Shown piece by piece: positions 1-6,497 of a stretch of DNA of 11,794 nucleotides (its first letter is position 1; every line of letters starts with the position of its first letter). The position numbers and the translations under genes are program-made. The stretch comes from Candidatus Saccharimonadales bacterium (GTDB lineage: Bacteria > Patescibacteriota > Saccharimonadia > Saccharimonadales > UBA4665). The notes under the pieces are model-generated. The model was not told the DNA's origin. It saw only the letters and a list, made by a program, of their open reading frames with translations, and made no database searches. Where the stretch lies: contig JANWHZ010000025.1 of NCBI GenBank assembly GCA_025450135.1, forward strand, positions 1-11,794. Reading direction: 5' to 3'.

Positions 1-496
1 CGTCGTGCTTTTTGACGTAATCGGCGCCGAGTTTGGCAAGTGTTTTAGTCGGTGCGATGCCGACTGAGACCGGTACGCCGACGGCGCACAAAATGTGTTG
101 GCGTAGCGCCCTGCCCCAATCAGTGTAATTCTCGATTGCTACCTCAGATATATCGAGGAACGACTCATCGACCGAGTACACCTCTGTGCGTGGCGTGACA
201 GCAACCAAAATACTGGTGATGCGCCGGGATATGTCGCTATAGAGTTCAAAATTGGCGGAAAACCGAATGACTTTTTCGTGTATGAACAGATCGCGTAATT
301 TGAATGCCGGCATGCCCATCGGAATGCCAAGCTTTTTAGCTTCGTTACTCCGCGCGACGACGCAGCCGTCATTGCTGGATAAGACAACGACCGGTTTACC
401 TTCAAGGTCCGGCCGGAATATACGTTCGCAACTGACGAAGAAATTATTGCAGTCGACAAGCGCATAGATTTTCTGTGCACTGAGCTGGCCAGACAT
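1..496 (-). CDS. umuC: Y-family DNA polymerase, UmuC/ImpB type (partial, C-terminus beyond the window)
   Basis: Translesion DNA polymerase of the Pol V catalytic-subunit family, which copies past damaged template bases. Reading the minus strand from the ATG at 496-494 gives 165 codons with no stop before the edge. The sequence follows UmuC closely: LVDCNNFFVSCE near residues 13-24 (first catalytic Asp), RPDLEGKPVVVLSSNDGC at about 28-45, SANFELYSDIS at about 79-89, and VYSVDESFLDI at about 104-114, which holds the Asp-Glu pair that binds metal. VSVGIAPTKTLAKLGAD follows. All catalytic acidic residues visible in the palm are intact, so the enzyme looks active. The start lies 3 nt after the umuD-like stop, with a weak AAAGAG about 9 nt upstream, so it is the third gene of the operon. 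The little-finger domain and any clamp-binding motif are outside the window. The family call is secure; the choice of umuC over dinB rests on the NDGC motif and the umuD-like neighbour. Confidence 0.95.
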   Translation of the reverse strand, partial: MSGQLSAQKIYALVDCNNFFVSCERIFRPDLEGKPVVVLSSNDGCVVARSNEAKKLGIPMGMPAFKLRDLFIHEKVIRFSANFELYSDISRRITSILVAVTPRTEVYSVDESFLDISEVAIENYTDWGRALRQHILCAVGVPVSVGIAPTKTLAKLGADYVKKHD

Positions 497-499
497 AGT

Positions 500-850
500 T
501 TAACGCTCTTTCGTCTGGTACTGATGAATAACGGCAGTAATGACGCCCCACTGTGTGGCGCCTGCAGCGATGTGCGACTGGCGAGAAAACTTGAAACGAA
601 CGCCATCATGCCATAGGATATAGTCCATTGACCGTGGGATGGCTGCCCGATCGACAACGGCGATGTCGCCGTCAAAGATTCCCTGGGTAATCCCCTCTTC
701 ACCGCGGATGCGAAAGATAAATGTGCTACTTGGCCGTTGCACAAGCAATTCATTCAGATCAAGACCGTGCAAACGTCGGTCGGCTGCCGGATTCGGGAAG
801 CCAGCATGGACGCTGACGCCGTCGTTCGAATTTAAAACGTCGCCGTCCAT
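500..850 (-). CDS. umuD: UmuD-like S24/LexA-fold protein lacking the catalytic serine
   Basis: UmuD normally cuts itself after DNA damage to give UmuD', the partner of UmuC. The family match is clear: AGFPNPAAD (cleavage-site region, Ala-Gly as in LexA), LDLNELLVQRPSSTF, then GIFDGDIAVVD and a C-terminal WGVITAVIH. The segment that is GDSM in E. coli UmuD reads GEEG here, with no gap in the flanking alignment, so the nucleophilic Ser is Glu. The catalytic Lys region (VKKL in E. coli) reads RFKFSR; a Lys is present but one or two positions off, and the following loop is about 15 residues shorter. The protein is therefore probably not self-cleaving. The start at 850 is chosen because GGAGG lies 7 nt upstream and its ATG overlaps the previous stop (TAATG), giving 116 aa. 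An in-frame ATG at 874 would give 124 aa and E. coli-like numbering (A24-G25, E60). Confidence 0.85.
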   Translation of the reverse strand: MDGDVLNSNDGVSVHAGFPNPAADRRLHGLDLNELLVQRPSSTFIFRIRGEEGITQGIFDGDIAVVDRAAIPRSMDYILWHDGVRFKFSRQSHIAAGATQWGVITAVIHQYQTKER

Positions 851-1092
851 TACCGTGCCTCCAGTAGTGTCCATTGGTTACCCTGCTGGCGCAAGCGGTA
901 GGTGCCGCCGTCAGTGGCTAACATATCGAATAGGTATGTCAGCTCGCTGCCGCGCTGCACAGCGACGCGCAGGCCGTCAGCAAAGGTCACTGCCTGATCG
1001 CCGACACTGATGCGGCGCGGGAAGCTTTTCATGTCCTTACCGGCAAAGTAGAAAGCGTTGACGTCAACTTCTGCGCTAGAGAATGTGCTCAT
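850..1092 (-). CDS. Small protein of unknown function, first gene of the umuD-umuC operon
   Basis: An 80-residue soluble protein that I do not recognise. It has no signal peptide or membrane segment. After a short polar start it contains FYFAGKDMKSFPRRI, then short alternating beta-like stretches (QAVTFADGLRVAVQRG, LTYLFDMLA, TYRLRQQG, WTLLEAR), which suggests a small mostly-beta fold. The start is well supported: AAGGAG lies 8 nt before the ATG. Its TAA overlaps the ATG of the umuD-like gene by one base (TAATG), so translation of the two is probably coupled and the product is likely made at a similar level to the UmuD-like protein. That context suggests a role in, or control of, mutagenic repair; this is inference from position only. 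A 14-bp palindrome lies 37-50 nt upstream. Confidence 0.8.
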   Translation of the reverse strand: MSTFSSAEVDVNAFYFAGKDMKSFPRRISVGDQAVTFADGLRVAVQRGSELTYLFDMLATDGGTYRLRQQGNQWTLLEAR

Positions 1093-1128
1093 TTCAAGAA
1101 CTCCTTTAGATAAATTAAGAGACCCGAT

Positions 1129-1142
1129 CTGTGAATTAACAG
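1129..1142. promoter_or_regulatory. Palindrome upstream of the mutasome operon, possible SOS-type operator
   Basis: The sequence CTGTGAATTAACAG is an inverted repeat with 6 of 7 base pairs matching (CTGT/ACAG arms, AATT centre). It ends 37 nt before the ATG of the first operon gene, where a promoter-overlapping operator would be expected. It resembles a LexA box in having CTG/CAG ends, but the spacing is N8 rather than the N10 of E. coli, and it does not fit the Gram-positive GAAC-N4-GTTC box. No LexA gene is in the window, so the binding protein is unknown. Confidence 0.35.
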
Positions 1143-1146
1143 CGGT

Positions 1147-1474
1147 GACGGAGGTTTATGAAGGAGCCGTGTTGTACTGCAAGCCGTCTGCTTATCAGTT
1201 AACCCTGTAGGTCCCTGGTTGGGTTAGAGGCGAGCTAGTAACGATCGTTCTAACTTGCCGAGTTCTTGAAGTCTGTATGGAGGAGGCAGCTAAAACTGCG
1301 GCCCACACATGGCTAACGCTTAGTATAGGAGCTAATTCGTTGACCCTGCAAGCGGATTTGTCGTGTAAAAGTTACCGCGGCTGCTATCTGGGGGAGCCAC
1401 AACGAACAGATGGTCGGGCTACTGTAAGCGTAACCATTGTGGAAAAGTGACTGACCTGCGAGAAGACGCTCGGG
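1147..1474 (+). ncRNA. Candidate structured RNA or regulatory region between the mutasome operon and the receiver gene
   Basis: Positions 1093-1667 contain no convincing gene. Within them are several stem-loops: GACGG/CCGTC (1147-1151 with 1184-1188); TAACCC/GGGTTA (1200-1205 with 1221-1226); a long imperfect hairpin at 1229-1259 (GGCGAG/CTTGCC, TAG/CTA, AAC/GTT around a GATC loop); GCAG/CTGC (1286-1299); a nested hairpin at 1397-1442 (CCACAA with TTGTGG enclosing ATGG/CCAT and GCT/AGC); and CC-CGAG/CTCG-GG (1455-1474). One pair in the 1229-1259 stem is G-U only if read on the plus strand, and unpaired stretches there are purine-rich, which weakly favours plus. I looked for tmRNA, RNase P, SRP RNA and T-box signatures and found none. 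It may be an unknown RNA, a decayed gene or chance structure. Confidence 0.3.
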
Positions 1475-1667
1475 CAAACGAGGAGTAATCAGCTATGGTA
1501 TGGGCCGAAATGCCAGGAGTAGAGTAGGTTAGGAAACTGGGCGTCGTAGTGCTCGACCGGGTAGGCCAGATTTTGCGCATCGGTGACGAGGTCGCTCCCC
1601 TGCTGCCCGTAACTGTTGTTTGATATAGACCTGGGGAAGAAAGAGTCGTAGTGTGGTGTAACAGAGC

Positions 1668-2096
1668 TTACAGGGCCATGTTGTCGAGGAATTCGGCAAG
1701 TTCGTGGGGCGTAATCTCGGCTTTGATGATATAACCATCTGCTTGCTTCTCGATGTCAGCGCGAACGTCATCGCGTTGCTCGAGGTTGGTGATAATAATG
1801 ACCTTGGCCTTGAGCGGTTTGGTTTGGGCTGGGTCACGCAGGCGGCGCAGGATTTCGATACCGTCAATACTCGGGATCATGAGGTCAAGTAAGATCACGT
1901 CGTAGTTGTCAGACTGAGCCTTGGCAAGCGCGTTTGTGCCATCTGACTCAATGTCGATTAGGTAACCCGCTTTAGTCAAAGCGCGTGCGTACAACTCGCT
2001 GATAAAGTGTTCATCTTCGACGCAAAGGATATGTTTGCCGGCATGCGGTGAGGTGGTGGTATCGATCGGAGTCATTGAGGAGGGCTGCAAATCCAT
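1668..2096 (-). CDS. Stand-alone response regulator receiver (REC) protein
   Basis: A 142-aa single-domain receiver without a DNA-binding or enzymatic output domain. A flexible N-terminal 20 residues precede HILCVEDEHF (acidic pocket E27/D28). The phospho-acceptor is D71 in VILLDLMIPSIDG, the switch Thr is T103 in VIIITN, and the conserved Lys is K125 in YIIKAE. All receiver residues are present, so it should accept phosphate from a kinase, most likely the one encoded just upstream (stop at 2132, 35 nt gap). Lacking an output domain, it probably acts by protein contact or as part of a phosphorelay. There is no Shine-Dalgarno site; an extended -10 (TGC-TACAAT) ends 6 nt before the ATG, which predicts a leaderless mRNA and separate expression from the kinase. 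Confidence 0.93.
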   Translation of the reverse strand: MDLQPSSMTPIDTTTSPHAGKHILCVEDEHFISELYARALTKAGYLIDIESDGTNALAKAQSDNYDVILLDLMIPSIDGIEILRRLRDPAQTKPLKAKVIIITNLEQRDDVRADIEKQADGYIIKAEITPHELAEFLDNMAL

Positions 2097-2102
2097 ATCG
2101 CT

Positions 2103-2111
2103 ATTGTAGCA
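2103..2111 (-). promoter_or_regulatory. Extended -10 promoter of the receiver gene (leaderless)
   Basis: On the minus strand this reads TGC-TACAAT, an extended -10 element with 5 of 6 consensus bases. Its last base is 6 nt before the ATG, so transcription should begin at or next to the start codon. No good -35 is visible. It lies in the 35-nt gap after the kinase gene, giving the receiver its own promoter. Confidence 0.5.
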
Positions 2112-2131
2112 GGTTGTGCAGATCAGGTGGC

Positions 2132-3670
2132 TTATCTTCTATAGAGTGAGTGGTTTTTGATCCATCCGTGAGCGACACGGGCGATCTCTTTGTTGTCGCT
2201 GTTTTTCACTTCATCGGCAAGGCGGGAGTAGGGCAACAGCGTAAAGCTAAACGTGCTGCCCTTGCCTTCCTTGCTCTTGACCCAGATGTTGCCACCGTGA
2301 GCCGTGACGATAGCTTTGCACAAAAAGAGCCCAAGGCCGGTACCGCCAATTTGAGCACGGTTGCGGTGATCACGATAGAACTTGGTAAATAGATTCTGCA
2401 CAATATTAGCCGGTATGCCAACGCCATCATCCTGCACCGAAGTCTCGACGAAACCTTCGGCATTCACCGAGCTGCTAATCGTGATCTGTTTAGAGCTGCC
2501 GCTATATTTAATTGCGTTGTCGATCAGATTATCGATGACTTCCTGCATACTGATGCGGTCGGCCCCGACCGTTGGCAGGCCCTCAGCAATGTTTAGCTTC
2601 AGTGTGATACCGCGCACTTCAGCACGTAAACTCATCATATCAACGGCAGATTGTAGTACCATTGGCCAATTCTCTTCGTGAAGTTTTAGCGATAGTTGGT
2701 CGTTATCGACGCGTGCGACGTTCAGGATATTATTTACAAATGCAGTAAGCTGTTGGGCAGTCGCCTTCATCTTGGCCATAAAGCCGGCAAGCTCGGGATC
2801 GAGCTTGCCTTGGGTCTCTTCGTCGAACGTCTCGATATAGCCGCGCAGCAATGCGAGCGGCGTACGCAGCTCATGAACGCCGAGAGCAATCAGGCTGACT
2901 GCCTGGTCGTCTTGGCTATACGATTTGGTATGGTCGAATAGAATGAGCATCGTCTCATAATGCAATGAGTTACCTTTGTTGTAATAGGCGGCAAGGTCAA
3001 ATAAGCGTGTTGGTTGGTTGTCGCTGACGTCAATGCGGACACGCTCCCAAAAGCTGCTCGATGTTACGGAATTAGTTTTGGCTTGCTGTAACCAGACATT
3101 GAATGTTGCCTCGCTTGGAAATAGCATATTGAGAATAGAGTAGACATTTTGGCCGATCATGTCGTCTGCGTTACGCCCCAGGTACGCCCCAGCGGCAGCG
3201 TTGGTATAGACAATTGTTTGGCTAGCATCGAGTACGAACAGTGGCAGCGGCATGTTACTAGCTATGAAATTGGCTTTTAGACTACTCGACTGCTTATCTA
3301 CCACACTCGCTGTTTGTTCGGCTACGCTGGCGATTTGGTAAATTTGGGCTGTCAGGTTGGTTACTAGTGTTCGGCCAACGACCAGCTTATTAATGTCGGG
3401 TGCCGCAACGTTGTTGTGATTTGGCGCTAAGTGCATGACGGCTCGCCAGATAGCCTGCAACGGCTGCATCGCGAAGTCAGTAGCCGCGACGGTAATAATG
3501 AATGTCATGATGACACTAACGGCGTAAGCACCGAGCGCGACATAGGCGAGCGGCAGGTATAATTTGGCGACGGCGAACCAGATGCCGACGATAAGCAGCA
3601 GATTTTCGGCGAGTATAACGAAAATAAGGTAAGCGCGGATTTGGATCTTGGCCCCCTCGAAATAATCCAC
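2132..3670 (-). CDS. Membrane-anchored PAS-domain sensor histidine kinase
   Basis: A 512-aa two-component sensor kinase. Two transmembrane helices (about residues 13-35 and 40-63) are joined by only a few residues, so there is no large external sensor. A linker of about 70 residues leads to a PAS domain (about 133-247: PLPLFVLDASQTIVYTN, FDLAAYY, MLILFDHT). The HisKA dimerisation helix carries H266 in GVHELRTPLALLRGY. The ATPase domain has the N box NLIDNAIKYS (381-390), G1 DDGVGIP (414-420), F box FTKFYR (428-433) and G2 GGTGLGL (442-448), so it looks fully active. The signal is probably sensed in the cytoplasm or within the membrane. The start is GTG at 3670, 16 nt after the DUF3048 stop, with no clear Shine-Dalgarno site. 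It is co-directional with DUF3048 upstream and the receiver downstream; the latter is its likely partner. Confidence 0.95.
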   Translation of the reverse strand: MDYFEGAKIQIRAYLIFVILAENLLLIVGIWFAVAKLYLPLAYVALGAYAVSVIMTFIITVAATDFAMQPLQAIWRAVMHLAPNHNNVAAPDINKLVVGRTLVTNLTAQIYQIASVAEQTASVVDKQSSSLKANFIASNMPLPLFVLDASQTIVYTNAAAGAYLGRNADDMIGQNVYSILNMLFPSEATFNVWLQQAKTNSVTSSSFWERVRIDVSDNQPTRLFDLAAYYNKGNSLHYETMLILFDHTKSYSQDDQAVSLIALGVHELRTPLALLRGYIETFDEETQGKLDPELAGFMAKMKATAQQLTAFVNNILNVARVDNDQLSLKLHEENWPMVLQSAVDMMSLRAEVRGITLKLNIAEGLPTVGADRISMQEVIDNLIDNAIKYSGSSKQITISSSVNAEGFVETSVQDDGVGIPANIVQNLFTKFYRDHRNRAQIGGTGLGLFLCKAIVTAHGGNIWVKSKEGKGSTFSFTLLPYSRLADEVKNSDNKEIARVAHGWIKNHSLYRR

Positions 3671-3686
3671 CTGCTCTACCGTTGTC

Positions 3687-4982
3687 CTATTTGTAGCTTA
3701 CGTTGCTTGCAAGTGGCGTGGCAGCAATCCAAGTCTGCCCTGGGTCGAGCGCCAGCGGTTGGCTATTGCTGTCAGTGAACACGATCTGTGAGGTGTTGCC
3801 GGTCTTGGTCCAGGTGCCGGCTGCCACGGTGCCGTCCTGGAAGACGAGTAACTGGCCACTACCAATAGCAGCGTAGTTGGCATAATAGGCGCCGCTTGAG
3901 TCAAGCGCGCCGTTTTGCTCAGGTACAATCATTGCAACCACGACTTTGGGTGCAATTTGCACCTGTGTACCATCTTTATGTAGTTCCATGTGAGGTTCGC
4001 CCGACTCACTGCGTTTGTAGGTATTGGTTGTTACATCGTAGTCGTAATGCGTGTCGTAGTCAGGACCGGAAAAGTTTATGTTAATACTGGTGGTGGTCGG
4101 CGTTTTGCTGGGTGTTTCTTTTGGCTTGCGAATGAAACCGGTGTAGTTACTCTTGCCATAACCTTTAGCTGTCTCTACCTGGTTGAGCTGCGCAATAGAA
4201 GTATACACATTGTGCGGTGCGTACCGGCTTGAAATACGCTCATAGGCGCCAGCATTATAGAATTCGTTCAGATCCTTCACGCCCCAGGCGTTGATGTCGC
4301 TCAGCCCGTCTGGGCTGCCGCCGACATGGGCATATGCTGCATCGAAGCCGAGCAACCACTCAATGTAATATGGCCGGGCGCTACGAACTGGGCCGAGATA
4401 ATCAGGCTGTGAGTCCTGGTATAGCGCCATGAATCGGGTTACGCCCCCTTCGGCTAGGGCCTCAAAGACGACTCCAGCCTGGTCGAGGCCTGACTGCGGC
4501 CGGGCGTCAAAACTGTTCTCAATCATAACGGCTGTTACTGGGCGGTCATTAATGCTTGGGTCAATTGGCAGGCCGGTCAGGGTGCTCGGAACGATTGTTG
4601 GTGCCGGCGGTTTCTTATGGACCACAATGACAGGCAACTTTGCGACGGCTGGCTGATAACGTTGTATGACGAGGAATGAAGTAGCAGCAGCGGCAAGCAC
4701 AATGGTGAGAGCAACGCCGATTAAGATGAGCTCGCGCTTGTGGTTGCCCTTATGGGTCATAGATGGCAACAACTTCTTCAGTTTCATACGTGGCGTCTCG
4801 GCCAGCGCGATATCAGCCCCAGAGCCGCCCAGTGCCGGACCAAATTCCGCTTCAATTTTATGTTCGTCTATGACCAAATCCTCGGGGTCGGTAGCGGTAC
4901 GTGGTGCAGTCGAATGTTCTCCGCTCGAGGATACCAACGCTGGCTCATGGGACGCCCGCGGCGGCCGAATATCATCATGCAT
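3687..4982 (-). CDS. DUF3048 (YerB-like) domain membrane-anchored protein
   Basis: A 431-aa envelope protein: a cytoplasmic, acidic and polar N-terminus of about 80 residues, one transmembrane helix (about 84-106), a Pro-rich linker, then an extracytoplasmic DUF3048 domain (about 135-431). Family hallmarks are RPVTAVMIENSFDARPQSGL (148-167), VFEALAEGGVTRFMALYQ (172-189), GPVRSARPYYIEW (197-209) and AYAHVGGSP (216-224). The family includes Bacillus YerB; its biochemical function is not established, and an extracellular or cell-wall role is inferred from topology. The N-terminal cytoplasmic tail is unusual, since YerB-type proteins are normally lipoproteins. It is the first gene of the run towards the kinase (16 nt gap), so the kinase may monitor or be tuned with it. 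The start at 4982 is supported by an extended -10 ending 7 nt upstream. There is no Shine-Dalgarno site. Confidence 0.93.
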   Translation of the reverse strand: MHDDIRPPRASHEPALVSSSGEHSTAPRTATDPEDLVIDEHKIEAEFGPALGGSGADIALAETPRMKLKKLLPSMTHKGNHKRELILIGVALTIVLAAAATSFLVIQRYQPAVAKLPVIVVHKKPPAPTIVPSTLTGLPIDPSINDRPVTAVMIENSFDARPQSGLDQAGVVFEALAEGGVTRFMALYQDSQPDYLGPVRSARPYYIEWLLGFDAAYAHVGGSPDGLSDINAWGVKDLNEFYNAGAYERISSRYAPHNVYTSIAQLNQVETAKGYGKSNYTGFIRKPKETPSKTPTTTSININFSGPDYDTHYDYDVTTNTYKRSESGEPHMELHKDGTQVQIAPKVVVAMIVPEQNGALDSSGAYYANYAAIGSGQLLVFQDGTVAAGTWTKTGNTSQIVFTDSNSQPLALDPGQTWIAATPLASNVSYK

Positions 4983-4989
4983 ATGCTTC

Positions 4990-4998
4990 AGTATAACA
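4990..4998 (-). promoter_or_regulatory. Extended -10 promoter of the DUF3048-kinase operon (leaderless)
   Basis: On the minus strand this is TGT-TATACT, an extended -10 with 5 of 6 consensus bases. It is separated by 7 nt (GAAGCAT) from the DUF3048 ATG. A transcript would start at or within a base or two of the ATG. It lies between the gltX stop (5025) and the DUF3048 start, so the operon is expressed independently of gltX. Confidence 0.55.
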
Positions 4999-5024
4999 AA
5001 GCGTGTGCATGATGGAGAAAAATC

Positions 5025-6455
5025 TTACAATGCAGCAAGCAGCAAGTCGATACGACGAAGCGACGTGTCTTTGCCTAGTACTGACAAGGTATCGGCCAGC
5101 GCCGGACTTGCCGGTGCTTCGGTGGTAGCAATGCGGATGAGACTAAACAGAACACCTGGTTTTGTGTGTGTTAGCCCCAGTAGGCCATTTAAGCGATTGG
5201 TCAAGTCTTCGACAGAAAAATTGCTGTCCGCGAGTTCTGCCCGCGCTGTCTCTAGCAAGGTCTTGAGGTGCACTACGTCGGCGCTACTAAGGTATTTATT
5301 GTTTTCAATCAGACTCCGATCAACTGGCAAGTCAGTGAAGAAAAAGCGTGTTAGTGACGGTATTTCAGCGAGATATTTCAGCCGCTCCTGTATAAGCGAA
5401 AGGATTTTTTCCTTGTACTCGGAGGTCGCACCTTTTGCCTCCTCTGGCCAGAATCCTTCGGCGCGTGTGTATAACTCACCAATTGATAACTGGCGAATGT
5501 GGTACCCATTCATCCATTCCAGTCGTTTCTCGTCAAACCGTGCACCGGACCGTTGCACGCGGTCGAGTTCAAATTTTTGGATGAGCTCATCTTTGCTAAA
5601 AATTTCCTGCTCGGTACCGTCATTCCAGCCTAAAGAGGCCAAGAAATTAAGCATTGCTTCTGGCAGGTAGCCGTCCTTAGCGTAGTCCAGAATATCCTTA
5701 GCACCGTCGCGCTTGCCAAGTTTCTTGGTACCGTCGGGGCGCAAGATCTGTGGTAGGTGCGCCATGACCGGCGGGGTAATCCCTAGTGCTTCGTACAGAT
5801 TGAGATAGTTCGGCACACTAGAGACAAACTCTTGGCCACGCATGATGTGTGTGATCCTCATATCGACGTCGTCGATAATATGCGCGAAGTTATACGTCGG
5901 ATAGCCGTCGGCCTTCACAATGATAAAGTCATCAACAACTTCTGGCCCGGTGTGAATGTCGCCCATGACTTCATCGTGCCAGCTATAGGCCGTCGGCTTG
6001 CTTTTAAAGCGCAGCGGCATACCAGGTTCCCACTTTGGCGGGTGCTCCGGGCGGTAGTCACGAGCGAGAAATGGTTTCTTCTTGTCGGCCGCATCTTTAC
6101 GGATTACATCAAGTTCCTCTTCGCTGCGAGTATCCGCGTACGCTCTATCCTGTTCGATCAGCTTTTGTGCCCACTCCATATGCCGGTCGCGGCGTTCACT
6201 TTGCAAATATGGTGCGTATGGGCCGCCGGTGCCAACGCCTTCATCACGGTTGAGGCCAAGCCAGTCCAAGCTGTCGATAATGTGCTGGATCGAACCTTCG
6301 ACTTCACGTGCTTTGTCAGTATCTTCAATACGTAAAAGGAACTGTCCCCCGCTCTGACGGGCGACGAGCCACGCAAACAGTGCAGTGCGGACACCTCCAA
6401 CGTGCATAAAGCCGGTCGGGCTTGGTGCAAAACGGGTTCTAACAGGTTGCTTCAT
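5025..6455 (-). CDS. gltX: Glutamyl-tRNA synthetase
   Basis: Class I aminoacyl-tRNA synthetase that charges tRNA-Glu (and possibly tRNA-Gln, if the organism uses the amidotransferase route; the sequence does not decide this). Length is 476 aa, typical of bacterial GluRS. The N-terminal Rossmann domain has FAPSPTGFMHVGG (9-21, HIGH-type motif), RIEDTD (42-47) and GPYAPYLQSER (78-88). RGQEFVSSVPNYLNLYEALG (206-225) precedes the second ATP-binding motif KKLGKRDG (244-251), where the usual KLSKR is KLGKR. The rest is the alpha-helical anticodon-binding region. There is no Cys-rich zinc knuckle in the 100-145 region. The ATG at 6455 is preceded by TATACT 7 nt upstream and lacks a Shine-Dalgarno site. 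Neighbours on the same strand have their own promoters, so it is probably transcribed alone. Confidence 0.97.
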   Translation of the reverse strand: MKQPVRTRFAPSPTGFMHVGGVRTALFAWLVARQSGGQFLLRIEDTDKAREVEGSIQHIIDSLDWLGLNRDEGVGTGGPYAPYLQSERRDRHMEWAQKLIEQDRAYADTRSEEELDVIRKDAADKKKPFLARDYRPEHPPKWEPGMPLRFKSKPTAYSWHDEVMGDIHTGPEVVDDFIIVKADGYPTYNFAHIIDDVDMRITHIMRGQEFVSSVPNYLNLYEALGITPPVMAHLPQILRPDGTKKLGKRDGAKDILDYAKDGYLPEAMLNFLASLGWNDGTEQEIFSKDELIQKFELDRVQRSGARFDEKRLEWMNGYHIRQLSIGELYTRAEGFWPEEAKGATSEYKEKILSLIQERLKYLAEIPSLTRFFFTDLPVDRSLIENNKYLSSADVVHLKTLLETARAELADSNFSVEDLTNRLNGLLGLTHTKPGVLFSLIRIATTEAPASPALADTLSVLGKDTSLRRIDLLLAAL

Positions 6456-6462
6456 CTGACAT

Positions 6463-6468
6463 AGTATA
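6463..6468 (-). promoter_or_regulatory. -10 element of gltX (leaderless)
   Basis: TATACT on the minus strand, 5 of 6 consensus bases, with 7 nt (ATGTCAG) between it and the gltX ATG. There is no TG extension and no clear -35 in the 42-nt gap behind the previous gene. It has the same spacing as the DUF3048 promoter. Confidence 0.45.
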
Positions 6469-6497
6469 GCGTACGAGACGCTAGCCTGCCAGATTGG

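Noticed and set aside
1286..1299. Possible tmRNA tag-like string (minus strand translates as AAVLAAS).
   Set aside because: No stop after it, no tmRNA 5' consensus and no 3' T-arm with CCA within range on either strand.
1372..1385. 14-nt match on the minus strand to the universal 16S rRNA 530-loop sequence (AGCAGCCGCGGTAA).
   Set aside because: The flanking bases do not match 16S rRNA at all, so there is no rRNA fragment here; a match of this length to one conserved motif can occur by chance.
1529..1867. A 112-codon minus-strand frame overlapping the receiver gene.
   Set aside because: Most of it is an out-of-frame reading of the conserved receiver domain, and it has no ribosome binding site.
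4666..5670. A 334-codon open frame on the plus strand.
   Set aside because: It lies opposite gltX and the DUF3048 gene, both with strong family motifs; its Ser/Arg-rich translation is typical of an antisense shadow.
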